Shown: positions 8,525-18,068, counted from the stretch's first letter. The stretch: DNA of 64,000 nucleotides from Zoroaster sp. YZ-2022 (GCA_029582265.1 CM055828.1:10080250-10144249); one strand, 5' to 3'. The notes: generated from the letters alone by a model not told the origin. Program-made: numbers and translations.

Positions 8525-8989
8525 ATGGCGAGTATTTACGGACCCAGTAGGAAAAGTGAGCGAGTCAACGACGACTCTAGTAACGAACCGGAGTCGAAAG
8601 GGTATGTTAAATTTGGGCACCTCAAACCTAGTGAACTCACGTATGTACACTCTTTTTATAACGATTTAGAAGTTGAATTGTTTTGGCGTACAGGTAGAGT
8701 AACTATTAGTATACTTAGAGGCTCGTTGTTTCTTTCGACCCTTATTAGAACTAACGTGAGTACAAATTCTTATTCAATAATGGAGAGTAGTTACTATGAT
8801 TTTATAACTTTTATATTACCCTCTAAAACTAATTATTTGTTTACGAATGAAACACGATATTTAGAATATGTATTATGCTACGTTTTAAATGATCGCGAAA
8901 TTAAACGATATATAACTTTAAATTTATTCGGCTCTTTAGATGATGGAATCTGTTACGAGTTAACTGTTAGAAATATTCCATCAGATTAA
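8525..8989 (+). CDS. MASIYGP protein 2 (154 aa), copy A
   Basis: Second member of the tandem pair. It opens MASIYGPSRKSE, then has a beta-rich domain ending LFGSLDDGICYELTVRNIPSD, which aligns with the C-terminus of protein 1. The gene starts 19 bp after the stop of protein 1. Its counterpart in copy B (37024-37488) is open but noticeably more different in the middle than the neighbouring genes are. Confidence 0.78.
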   Translation: MASIYGPSRKSERVNDDSSNEPESKGYVKFGHLKPSELTYVHSFYNDLEVELFWRTGRVTISILRGSLFLSTLIRTNVSTNSYSIMESSYYDFITFILPSKTNYLFTNETRYLEYVLCYVLNDREIKRYITLNLFGSLDDGICYELTVRNIPSD

Positions 8990-9010
8990 AATCTTTTACT
9001 ATAATAAAAT

Positions 9011-9637
9011 ATGAGTGAATCAACAAACGTACTTTATCCAAATTTAACTGATATGTCTTTAACGAATGACCCTGAATCAGAGAGCGCTAAAACATTTCGA
9101 TTGAAAAAAATCGATGATATTCAAAAAGAATTACGAATTGAAATAAACGAACGTGAAGCCACGTATAAAAAATATAATAAAATCATAAACGCTTGTAACG
9201 TCATAGAAACAATAGCTGAATTGGGGTGTATGGGGGCAGGAGCCATCGGAATAGCTAGTATCGCTACAGTCATATCGTCACCCGTGGGATACGCTTTAGA
9301 AGGTTTAGCCTTGGGGTTGGGTGGAGGAGCGTTCGCTCTCAGATATGCGAAAAATAAATTGTATAAAAAAGCTAAAAAACACGATGAAATACGAATTTTA
9401 GCATTGAGTAAACTCAACACGATCGAAAACCACGTTAGTAAAGCCATCGAAGACGGTAACATCAGTCAAGAAGAATTTGTGCTCGTATGCGAAGAGCGAG
9501 ATAAATATTACAAAATGAAAGAAAAAATCCGTAATGTACTCGTTTCAACGACTATACCAGTTAAAACAGAGGTTAAAACTGATGATGCAAACGCGGAAAA
9601 AAAAATTCTTATAGAAAAACTTATGAGTTTAAAGTGA
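9011..9637 (+). CDS. Gly-rich membrane-active protein (208 aa), copy A
   Basis: Three parts are visible: a charged helical N-terminal third, a central hydrophobic Gly/Ala-rich region (GCMGAGAIGIASIATVISS and GYALEGLALGLGGGAFALRY, about residues 75-118), and a charged helical C-terminal half ending KILIEKLMSLK. Very similar proteins are in copies B and C, so it is a core gene of this lineage. The hydrophobic hairpin flanked by amphipathic helices would suit membrane insertion or disruption during entry; this is inference only. It converges on the zinc-ribbon gene across two hairpins. Confidence 0.8.
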   Translation: MSESTNVLYPNLTDMSLTNDPESESAKTFRLKKIDDIQKELRIEINEREATYKKYNKIINACNVIETIAELGCMGAGAIGIASIATVISSPVGYALEGLALGLGGGAFALRYAKNKLYKKAKKHDEIRILALSKLNTIENHVSKAIEDGNISQEEFVLVCEERDKYYKMKEKIRNVLVSTTIPVKTEVKTDDANAEKKILIEKLMSLK

Positions 9638-9652
9638 GCGTAAATAAATCGT

Positions 9653-9700
9653 ATTACGCTTCGCGTCAGCGTAATAAAAAAACCGCTTCGCGAGTAGCGG
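9653..9700. terminator. Hairpin pair between convergent genes, copy A
   Basis: ATTACGC at 9653-9659 pairs with GCGTAAT at 9669-9675 around a 9-base loop. CCGCT at 9683-9687 pairs with AGCGG at 9696-9700. They separate the convergent stops of the Gly-rich and zinc-ribbon genes. Copy B has equivalent stems with compensating differences. A role in transcript end formation is inferred. Confidence 0.5.
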
Positions 9701-9735
9701 AGACATTCGATAGACCTCCTCCGTATAATTATAAT

Positions 9736-10178
9736 TTATAATTTTCTTTCTAACAATTCTTTCATCACTAAATTAAACGAGCGCCTAGCTTTTCCTTTTT
9801 CAACTTTTAAACGATTGTAACGATTTACTAATACTTTACTCGCGCATCTCGTGCAAAAGCTAGTTAAAGTCTTTGTACCTTTTTTACATTTTAAACAAGC
9901 AACGGGAACACGCTTACCACTCCCTGTACGATCCCGATGTAATCCACAATATCTCCCCCACACACACTATCGATACAACACTTGTATGTTTTACCAACCA
10001 AAAGCCATTCGCAAGGAACGATTGTTTTAGGAAATAATACATCTTTATATTTTAATACCGCCGTTAAATAATCAAGCCTAGTCAGTTTTCCATATTTACC
10101 ACTACCTACCTCAATTTTAATATTTTCATTTATTACAATCTCTTTAAGCTCTGCTTTCGATAAATATTTAGTCGTCAT
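9736..10178 (-). pseudogene. Zinc-ribbon protein with SAP-like N-terminus, copy A (frameshifted)
   Basis: The first part (10178 down to about 9957) encodes the SAP-like N-terminus and the start of the Cys-rich domain (PCEWLLVGKTYKCC). A one-base deletion near 9957, relative to copy B, shifts the frame. The rest of the Cys/His domain (YCGLH, CLKCKKGTKT, FCTRC) continues in the next frame to a TAA at 9736. The gene is the terminal gene of the element and its first codons lie in the TIR. Confidence 0.88.
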
Positions 10179-10402
10179 CTTTATTATTAAACATGAAAAT
10201 ATTTTTTACTTTTTTCACTTTTTCAACTAGCTTTTTAAAACCAGCGGTAATACCGCGTAAAACCGGCGGTAACATATAAATCTATTTTGTGACGTCATCA
10301 ATACTTTCATGACGTCACGACCCCAGGGGAATTCCCCTAAAAATGATTTTTGAAAATCATTTTTTATGCAGCTGCGCCGGAACCCCCATCTAACATACTA
10401 CT
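10154..10402. repeat. Terminal inverted repeat of copy A
   Basis: This matches both TIRs of copy B with small indels. From the outside inward it holds the terminal AGTAGTATG (as its complement), a hairpin built on AATGATTTTTGAAAATCATT near 10341-10360, two TGACGTCA palindromes at 10290-10297 and 10310-10317, and the near-palindrome GCGGTAATACCGC at 10244-10256. The repeat runs through the first eight codons (MTTKYLSK) of the zinc-ribbon gene. Confidence 0.92.
10290..10317. promoter_or_regulatory. Paired ATF/CREB-type palindromes in TIR of copy A
   Basis: Two perfect TGACGTCA octamers at 10290-10297 and 10310-10317, 20 bp apart start to start (about two helical turns). They lie about 110-140 bp upstream of the zinc-ribbon start codon. 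TGACGTCA is the consensus site of CREB/ATF bZIP factors in animals. A role as promoter of the terminal gene is inferred from position and from conservation in copies B and C. Confidence 0.6.
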
Positions 10403-10826
10403 CAGCAACAACTATTAAAGAGATGACAAAGCCACTACCAAAATATAAAAATATCGTCACTACAAAAGCAGGTCCTCAAAGTCAAAACACTGCACAGTCC
10501 CCAAAGTGGGCGTATACACACTGTATGCACTCCCTTTACTTAATTATTACTCAATGTGTATCCAACATATACCTATGCACACACATCATATCAATTACTT
10601 TGACTTTTAGTACTTTCCTTACTCTAAAATCACTTTTTATGGAGGGCATCAAACAAAATTGCTATACATTGTATAGTCTATAACTGCCAAAGAATATAAT
10701 AAAGTAAAGGACGGGTCCTTATCACTATATTAAATACATAAATCTGATTCAAATATTAAGTAAATTCTCACCTGATAAAGGGGTTTGTACTGGAGTCACA
10801 CATGATTGAACACAAACAAAGAGCGC
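10403..10826. other. Host sequence without recognisable gene
   Basis: AT-rich DNA between the end of copy A and a LINE fragment. The short open frames here have no coding character. I see no repeat or RNA structure. Confidence 0.6.
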
Positions 10827-10837
10827 CACCACTCATC

Positions 10838-11322
10838 TTCTTCTTCTTGCGTATGTCTTTAGATCCTCAGCTCGGTTGTAGCAAGCCATTCCAGCGTCTC
10901 GTCGTCCAGGTTCGTTATGCCAAGGTCGCCATTTGGTGGCCTGTGTTTGGGACAGCTGGTCAGGACGTGATCTACAGTCTGTAGGGGGTCTCCACATTCA
11001 CAGTGGGCGCTGTCCGCAAGGCCCCACCGCTGCATCGATTCTCCGAAGCGTCCCACACCTGTCCTCAGGCGGTTGAGGGTTGTCCACTGCTTGCGGGGTA
11101 GGTGCTCGCCGGGGACATCTGTGGGATCCTCAATGTAGCGGTGGAGTCTGGATGGTACTGCTGCTCTCCACTGTTCCGTCCATCTGGCCTTGACCCAGGA
11201 AGCTCTGCTGGTGTCAGCTGGTGTAGTGCTGAGCAATTCCTGGGCATGTATGGCAAATGGCTGGCGGGATTTGAGGCGCTTGCGCTGCGGTCTCTCCGTG
11301 ATGGTCTTGTGGAGGAGGTGGG
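10838..11322 (-). mobile_element. 5'-truncated LINE (non-LTR retrotransposon) 3' end
   Basis: The minus strand encodes the last about 155 residues of a LINE polyprotein. It ends in a Cys/His knuckle (CECGDPLQTVDHVLTSCP, C-x-C-x8-H-x4-C) after TLNRLRTGVGRFGESMQRWGL, typical of the C-terminus of Jockey/I/CR1-like elements. The element ends in a short (GAA)n-type tail. It is flanked by an 11-bp direct repeat, CACCACTCATC, at 10827-10837 and 11323-11333. The 5' truncation plus target-site duplication is the usual product of target-primed reverse transcription. Confidence 0.88.
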
Positions 11323-11333
11323 CACCACTCATC

Positions 11334-11931
11334 AATCATCAATCTGTGCTTAGTGTCTGCATCAGACAATATCAGAATACCCCATACATGTAATAGATAG
11401 AGACATTAATTAAACATCTAAACTCCCAAAAAAAATTGGTGTTTTACATGAAATTGCTTACTTTCTTACTTTTTAGGCCAAAAATTAATACAGAATTGTC
11501 AACGATGTCTCATTATTGCACCTTGGGCCCTGAAAGGCGGCGGCAATATTGATTTTAAGTGAAAAAAACCGCTAAATACTAGTTTTTCCAAAATATTTTA
11601 TAAATTAAGGGATTATAGCGCCCCACAGGGTGACCCCAGCATGACTATAGGATGTAATATTATAGATTAAGTCAAAATAATAATGTTTGCCAAGTTTTAT
11701 AGCTTTTGGACGAACAAAAACGGAAATTATGGGGAAAATACGATTTTTGACCAAAAATGGGCAAAAAAACCTCAAAAACGCCCTCTAGTGGCGATCGCTT
11801 AAAAACTCCGGAGGGCTCCTAGGCTAATATTAATTAGTAGGCCCTAAGGAAGCTTTGTGCCAAAAATGGTGCTTTTATCCGCCATGTAACGGTAATCTTG
11901 AAATTTAACACTAAGCCACCTGACTATAAGT
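11334..11931. other. Spacer between LINE fragment and copy C
   Basis: No coding region or RNA recognised. It contains a CGCCCTCTAGTGGCG-type motif near 11779-11793 common in non-autonomous repeats, but no element ends could be defined. Confidence 0.5.
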
Positions 11932-11970
11932 GGGGTTGGTGTTTTAATTTTTACTTGGACGCAGAAAACG

Positions 11971-12637
11971 TTAAAATAACAATTCGTAAATCGTAATGCC
12001 GAGCGTAGTTAAAACTGCAAAACCAATAATTAAAGAATTTTTTTCTTCTCGATGATTGTTGCTAACGCTAGGCGTAGTTTCTAAAGAGTCTTCTTTTATT
12101 GTACAGCTAGACGTAGTTTCTAAAGAGTCTTGATCATTAGATTCTTGCACAACCTCTACATCAGCGTGCTTTGCGATTAACGGTGGCGGTGATTGAAGAG
12201 GTAAAATAGGAGCAGGAACGGGTTCTGAATTTAGATCTAAATTTGAACCTAAAGATAAATCACTCGTCGCGATTAATAAATTATTGTTGTATCCTGCGTA
12301 CGACCCTATTCGTAAATTCATATCACTAGGCATCATGTATAAATTTTCTCCGATAGCAAAGTTTAATTTTGAACGAGCGTATTGTAAAACATCTTGATAT
12401 CGTTGAATAGAAGATTGTAAATCAACTGGAGAATCAATCTCTGCATTTACTATATTTATAAATTCACGCTGCGCGTCTAAACCAGTACCACCCGCTAAAA
12501 AAGAAGTTTTAGTTTGTGCTTGAGCTCCTAAAATTGCGTAAACGTACGTTCTTATATAATTTATCGTTAATTCGTTCTGTACCGATATTTGTAAAACCTT
12601 GAGCTAACTTTAAAGACAATATAAATTTAGTCCACGC
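11971..12637 (-). pseudogene. C-terminal part of the 487-aa tail-anchored protein, copy C
   Basis: It aligns with about the last 215 residues of the 487-aa protein of copy B, including GGTGLDAQREFINIVNAEID and the terminal membrane segment ending TIYELLF. A four-base difference near 12550 breaks the frame, and the gene is cut off at 12637 by unrelated GC-rich sequence. The acidic linker before the membrane segment differs from B. It lacks the 18-residue block that B shares with its 147-aa gene. Confidence 0.85.
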
Positions 12638-12937
12638 CAGTAGCGGAACAAGTTACCGCCGGGCCGGGGGGCAGAGCGCACGGTCGCCCCCCCCCCCCCC
12701 CAAGGCATCATTCCCTAACCACACGTGATTTCCGAGAGACCCGTCATGATTACACTTCATGTTTTCAGGGGAGCTCAAAATAAAGAAAGGGCCCGGTTGA
12801 TTTGTGTAAGTTCCAGCTCGGGCCCGGTCGCCCAACCAGCCCCACCACCCCCACCCCCACCCCCCTCCACCAGAATGTTAAAAAAATAAATTTAAAAAAA
12901 TAAAAAAAATTCTTTGGGGAGGGGGGTCGTTTTCTAG
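12638..12937. mobile_element. Foreign GC-rich block in copy C, possibly hAT-derived
   Basis: It begins CAGTAGCGGAACAAGTTACCG, close to the ends of hAT-type non-autonomous elements such as the one at 18069. It contains a long C homopolymer (about 12689-12703), Pro-type CCCCCAC repeats and an AAATAAA-rich stretch. Flanking Polinton sequence resumes near 12938, but about 2 kb of the element is missing across it. A matching right end is not clear, so either the insertion is truncated or a later deletion removed it. Confidence 0.45.
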
Positions 12938-13155
12938 TACGCGTAATGATTATGGGGTTAACATTTATTATATCCCTTCTCCAACGCTAAATAATAATGT
13001 ATTTTATTTTATCGATAATGAAATGTCGCATTTAAAATACGAAATGTGTTTTAAAATACGAGGCGTTCAAAACGTTTTTGCAGAGGCAACTTTTTTCGGC
13101 GCATTAAATTCTAAAATCTGTGTCAATATAAAAATTAAAACTTTACCGTTAAATT
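12938..13155 (+). pseudogene. C-terminal remnant of MASIYGP protein 1, copy C
   Basis: It reads through the conserved tail of protein 1 (VNIYYIPSPTLN, FIDNEMSHLKYEMCF, ATFFGALNSKICVN, KTLPLN) to a TAA. The N-terminal half is lost to the foreign block at 12638-12937. Confidence 0.85.
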
Positions 13156-13178
13156 AAATTTATTATACTATAATAAAT

Positions 13179-13730
13179 ATGGCGAGTATTTACGGTCCTA
13201 GTCGAACTAGCGGTAGTGATTATAATAAAAGTAACATCATATATGAAAAAATTTGAGAAATTACAAAAGAAAATTTAGAAAACAATCGTAATTATTTATT
13301 TTTAATTTTTCAAGAACGTGAAGATCTTGATGGGGGTTTAATATCAATTTTTTTAAATATTTTTAGTGAAGAACGTGAAGACGTTGAATTTGAAGAAACT
13401 TGCTTTTTAGGAGCTCGGTTAGACTTTTTATCATTTTATTCATTTTTTATTCTATCATTTGAAAACGAAAATAACCCTTCTTTTGTAATAAGTGAAAAAA
13501 GTACTAGTGACGACGATATTGTTAGACTTAATCCATTTCCAAATTTAAAACAAGCGAGATTTGTTTATGATAAACATCATTTTATAAAATGCATAATTTG
13601 CTGCACTTCAAAAAATGAAGAAAAAAAAATTCTATATAAAATTAAATTTATTTGGCTCTCTAGATACTGGAATCTGTTACGATATAAAAAAAAATATCTT
13701 TTTATCCTTCAAACACTGATTTTTTTTTTT
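13179..13730 (+). pseudogene. MASIYGP protein 2, copy C (degenerate)
   Basis: It starts ATG MASIYGPSRTSG, directly after a TATACTATAATAAAT upstream motif. A TGA about 25 codons in and a frameshift near 13650 break it. The tail still resembles the LFGSLD-GICYE end in a shifted frame. Confidence 0.75.
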
Positions 13731-13781
13731 TAAATTGTAAAAACTTTTTAAAAAATTATCTTTTACTATTAATAAAAAACA

Positions 13782-14398
13782 ATGAGCGTGCCTATAGAAT
13801 CAACGAATGTACTTTATCCAAATTTACCGTCTTTAACGGATGATGCCAAAACATTTCGTTTGCAAAAAATCGATGATATTCAAAAAGAATTACGAATGGA
13901 AATAAATCATCGCGAAGTCGTCTATAAAAAATATAACAAAATTATCAACGCTTGTAGTATCGTAGAAACTCTCGCAGAATTAGGTTGTATGGGAGCGGGA
14001 GCTATCGGAATCGCGAGTATCGCCGCAGTTATATCATCACCCGTAGGATTTGTTTTAGAAGGTTTAGCTTTAGGGTTAGGTGGTGCAGCGTTTGCTCTCA
14101 GATACGCAAAATATAAATTATCTAAAAAAGCTTAAAAACATGATGAAATACGAGTTTTAGCCTTATCTAAACTCAACACGATCGAAAACCACGTTTCAAA
14201 AGCCATCGAAGACAATGTTATTACTCAAAATGAATTTTCACTCATATGTGAAGAACGAGATAAATATTCTAAAATGAAAGAAAATATTCGTAACGACTCT
14301 AACAAAGATACATCTATACCAGTTAAAACAGAAGTTAAAACCGATAATGTAAATGTAGAAAAAGAAATTCTTATAGAAAAACTTATGAATTTAAAATA
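13782..14398 (+). pseudogene. Gly-rich membrane-active protein, copy C (one nonsense codon)
   Basis: It aligns over its full length with the proteins at 9011-9637 and 36387-37001, including the GAGAIGIASIAAVISSPVG core. A single Lys-to-stop change (TAA at 14133-14135) follows the hydrophobic region. The remaining frame is open to 14398. Confidence 0.9.
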
Positions 14399-14449
14399 AA
14401 CTTTACAAAAAATAAATCTTATTACACTCCGCGTCAGCGAGTAAAAACG

Positions 14450-15496
14450 TTAGATAGACCTCCCCCGTACGCCCCAACAATATAAACGCTGTAATTCAAA
14501 TTTTTTAAGTGAGTTTTTTGGTGAGCTTTCTTCATAGTTTTCTAAAAAGCTTTCGTCTTTAATATAAGCGAAAAGCTTTCCCAAATTACCTACCGACACA
14601 ACAATTTTTAATGGTTCGTTTTCAACAAGAGGGGTGTAAAACTGTATTTGTTTGTCTAAAGATGAAATTTTTAATAAAATGATAAATAAAACCATAGCAA
14701 ATGTAGCTGAATAAGTCGGTTGTTGTTTTTTGTCTGTGTAACCCAATTCTAAAGAAGCGCTGTATAGACTTTCATTATCGCTATTAAAACTAATGCAATC
14801 TAAACTATACATGTTTAATTTAATTTTAGTGCTGACTCGCAACATTTTTTTAAGTTTTAAAAAATCGCTAATTTCAACTATATAAGGATATTTATAAACA
14901 CCAACTTTAAAGTTGTCTGATAACTCAATTGAATCAGTTCTAACTAACGTATTAATACTCACGCTGTCAATTTCTCGTTTGTTTTCACCGCATGATCCAA
15001 CTATGCAAGTTTCGATATAAATTCGTTCGTTTTTAACGTAAATTATCAAAGATACTTTGTTTTATAATACGAGTCATTCGTTGTAAATGAATTAAATTAA
15101 CATTAAATTTTATTGGACTTGAGCATTTAAATTCAAAAAAGTTTTCTCGATTTAATACTACATCGATTAATTTTTTTCTGATCGATCCATCTCCGTACAA
15201 TAAAAACCATCGTAATCTACTTTAAAAGTAACCTTTGATTGAATACCCACTAAAATGTCTATTAAACTTGTAAACGTATAGCCCGATTTTATTTTAAAAT
15301 AAAAATCATAATCGTCTTCCGTTTTAGAACCCGAGTTAGATTTTGACTCGTTTAATAAACTGTTTTGGTTTTTTAACTGCGCGTCGTAATTTTTAAATGT
15401 TGTTTTATCAAATAACAAGATGCGCTGTTTAGGCATATTTTTTTCTTTTTCAACCGGCGTTATTGTTTCATATTCTCTTTGCTTTTCCATACTCAT
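14450..15496 (-). pseudogene. PCNA-like sliding clamp, copy C (frameshifted)
   Basis: Three consecutive frame segments read as a diverged sliding clamp. The first (ATG 15496 to 15167) has an about 65-residue N-terminal extension, then a PCNA-like start of domain 1 ending in CTEMDRSEKN. That compares with the MDSSH region after the first beta-alpha-beta unit of PCNA. The frame shifts at an A7 run near 15168. About 40 codons continue the same domain and shift again near 15055. The rest (to 14450) includes LKIVVSVGNLGKLFAYIKDE, which resembles the C-terminal PL-hydrophobic-G-L-(F/Y)Y signature of PCNA. A clamp would tether a DNA polymerase to template. I see no such gene in A or B. The call is by eye from pattern and length. 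Confidence 0.6.
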
Positions 15497-15584
15497 CTTT
15501 AATATTAATCTAGATAATATTTTGTTATTTTAGTTTTTTTTCTCAGTTTTTAAACTTACTTTTTTTAAATATTTTAATTATAGT

Positions 15585-15906
15585 CTTTTTTTTTTTAAAC
15601 GAGTTGTTGTTTTTAACAACTCTTTCATCACTAAATTATATTTTCGTCTAGATTTATCATTTAACTGTTTAAAACTTTGTACCTTAATAATATTTTTGAA
15701 CATTTTGTACATAAACTTTTTAGTGTTTTTGTTCCTTTTTTACATCTTTTACACTCAGTTGGTATACTCTTTCCGCATCTTATTTTAGCGTAATGAAAAG
15801 CGCAATAATTTACATTTGGTGAACTAACTAGGCAACACTTACTCGTCTTGCCTACTAATAACCATTTACAAGGAACAATCACTTTTGTTTTTCTTGTATT
15901 CTCCAT
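15585..15906 (-). pseudogene. Zinc-ribbon protein, copy C (short N-terminus, frameshifted tail)
   Basis: From ATG 15906 the protein carries the Cys/His core (PCKWLLVGKTSKCC, YCAFHYAKI, CKRCKKGTKT, LCTKC). A stop at 15661 follows a frameshift. The conserved tail (KYNLVMKELL) continues in another frame to about 15600. It lacks the SAP-like N-terminal domain seen in A and B. Confidence 0.8.
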
Positions 15907-16131
15907 TCTCTCTTTAATATACTTCTAGATAATTATTATTTTTTTTTTTTTCCTCAGTTTTTAAACTTACTTTATTTCTCAGTTTTTAAACTTAACTTTT
16001 TTTTAATTTTTTTAAAATAAATAATATATATTATTAAAACACACACACACACACACCCTACTACTAATCAACAATCTCACCTCAAACACACTCAATCTCA
16101 TCAACATCATTAATATTTTTTTTCTTCTTAG

Positions 16132-16160
16132 TGACGTCATCAATATTTTTCATGACGTCA
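16132..16160. promoter_or_regulatory. ATF/CREB-type pair near the end of copy C
   Basis: TGACGTCA at 16132-16139 and 16153-16160, 21 bp apart. Most of the surrounding TIR sequence has diverged from A and B, yet both octamers are perfect, which argues for selection on the sites. They lie about 230-250 bp upstream of the zinc-ribbon start at 15906. Confidence 0.55.
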
Positions 16161-16232
16161 TTCTTCAACAAAAATTGAAAAAATCTTTTTCTTTTTTTTT
16201 GTTAAACAATTTTTTTTTTCAATTTTAGTACT

Positions 16233-18060
16233 TGTCTCAGATGACCCAGAATATATACTACTTCTCCCATCCTCACTCCCAAATAAATTCGTCTAGACTG
16301 TATTTTCAACAACAAAACCTAAATATTGATTTGGCTTCGTCTACAGGAACATATGGGAGAGATATTACTATCACATCTGCCACTAGAAATTGTTTCCATG
16401 AACTCCATAAAAATCAAGCTTTATACGCTGAAATACACACAGAAAAAAGAAAAAAAAAGTTGTGTAAAATGTTACTATTTTGCAATGTTGTATACGAACC
16501 TCCTAATTGTTTGGTAAAGTTTTACAAAATGCGTGTTGGGTAAAGTTTTTCATAAACATTTTGTAAACTTTTACTTCAAAAATCAGTAAAAAGATTTACC
16601 TCTTAAATAGGTAAACATAAATTAAGTAAATTGTTACTGAATGTATTGGTAAAAAATACTTACTTTTTGTGTAGAATACTAGACTCTTTTTACTATTTGA
16701 CCTTGTAAACTTTTACTACATTGTTTGGTCTGCATAATTCATTAAAAATAATGTAAATGAAACAAGGCACCCCACTATACTTTACAGTTTCAAAAACGTT
16801 TCTTTTATTTATCAACAATAAAATTAAAACATCCCTTCAAATCCCCACTTCACGAGGTTCTCTCTCATTTACTCCATGTTGTGAGGCGATTGTCGACTTG
16901 ACAGGCACATACTGCTTTTGCACACACGTCGCGCACACACAATGCATGATCACATGGTGGGCTTTACACAATTAAAAGTGTATTTTTACACAACGCACGG
17001 CAATGCTTAGGTTCCTTGTGGTAAAAGTTACACGGGCAAGGTAAAGACTTGAATTAGTTACATAAATTATGTAAATAAAATTTAATACATTTAAATTACG
17101 AATTTTTAACTTACACAGCAATTGTGTTCTTTATTTTCCCGAAATTTTACCTAAATTGTGTAATATTTTACAAAACATGTTTTACCCAGCTCACAAATAC
17201 CTACACAGGGTCTCCTGAATGCAAAATTTTCAAAAATGTTCATTCCATTTCTCTAGAATTGACACCAAACACCATGAAAATTAAGAGACCAGTGTTTGTT
17301 TGGGACAATGTAATAAGTCTGGTAATCAATTTCTGGAAGACACACTTTGTTTTCATGCGGCCGCCGCGCCTGTAAGCGATTCCAGTCACATTCCTACAAA
17401 CCAGAGAAGAAATTACACAAGCTGTGTAAAATCTTACCCTGTTTTAGATGTTCCCGGTGAACCTCCTAATAATTAAGTAAAACTTGACCAAACAGGCGTT
17501 GGGTAAAATGTTACCTAACAGTTGTATAACGTTTTACTGCGATATCAGGTAATTTTATTTACCTAACTTGTAGGTAAATGTTGGTTAGGTAAAATTTTAC
17601 ATACTTGTGAGGTATAAGACTAAATGGTTTACCTCTATTGTATAAAGTATTACTTTTAATGGGTATTTTGTTTTTCTTACATTATTGTTTGATAATATGT
17701 CTATGGGAGTTCTGTTTTGTACCTGGCCCAGTTACAAATGTAAGGATTCCTGGTTGAGGTATTTGAAGGTTAAACAAATGTTGAGTTTTTAAATAATTGT
17801 ATTGGTGTTCTCCTTATATAGTTCAGGTTAAGCCTTAGTTGTTCCGAGAAAAAGGCGAAACTATGTATCCGATTGACAGCGCATAATGGTCACGACACAT
17901 GCATGCACATACTTGCACAATGACTTGTATGAAGCAGTCGTTGCTGGGCGCATAATGCATAACGTATGGTACATGACTGTGTCTGAACGAGTATACGCTG
18001 ATATTTCATCCCACAAACGATTCAGGCTTGTTTACTCAACAATTGTTTACCTTCATCCGC
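16233..18060. repeat. AT-rich region with recurrent GTAAA/TTTAC words
   Basis: No gene recognised. Between about 16450 and 17680 the words GTAAA, TTTTAC and TTACCTA recur every 15-40 bp on both strands, suggesting a degraded non-autonomous element or satellite-like origin. The part at 17235-17400 is a dispersed repeat with a second copy at 60670-60905. Confidence 0.45.
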
Positions 18061-18068
18061 CTCAATCA

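Larger units (their letters stand above)
1..10402. mobile_element. Polinton/Maverick copy A (partial at window edge, internally deleted)
   Basis: The window opens inside the PolB gene of a Polinton. The element ends at 10402, where the terminal inverted repeat reads inward exactly as the two ends of copy B do. Gene order and sequence match copy B in the opposite orientation: PolB, integrase, small membrane proteins, ATPase and major capsid, then penton, the MASIYGP pair, the Gly-rich protein and the zinc-ribbon gene. About 4 kb present in B (between the 147-aa and 487-aa genes) is missing at 6905-6920. By comparison with B, roughly 2.4 kb of PolB and the other TIR should lie to the left of base 1. 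The first flanking bases after the element are CAGCA, the expected target-site duplication, whose partner is off the window. Confidence 0.93.
11932..16232. mobile_element. Polinton copy C: diverged, decayed fragment
   Basis: From about 11932 the sequence aligns gene by gene with the zinc-ribbon half of copies A and B: the C-terminal part of the 487-aa protein, the two MASIYGP proteins, the Gly-rich protein and the zinc-ribbon gene. Two TGACGTCA palindromes follow near the right end. Protein identity to A/B is clearly lower than A to B, so this is a different subfamily. The left boundary is a truncation: homology stops just after the 487-aa stop codon, inside the region that encodes the end of the 432-aa protein in B. 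The right end is placed tentatively at 16232 (TAGTACT), by the same distance from the palindromes as in A. Every gene is damaged. A foreign block (12638-12937) replaces about 2 kb of the middle. Confidence 0.85.

Noticed and set aside
9121..9462. 113-codon open frame antisense to the Gly-rich protein, also present in copy B (36556-36897)
   Set aside because: It is the shadow of a conserved gene. Its conservation follows from the sense protein, and it has no independent start context.
10402..11932. Copy A inserted into copy C (nested Polintons)
   Set aside because: The ends of A are flanked by unrelated DNA with a LINE, and no part of C lies to the left of A in the window.
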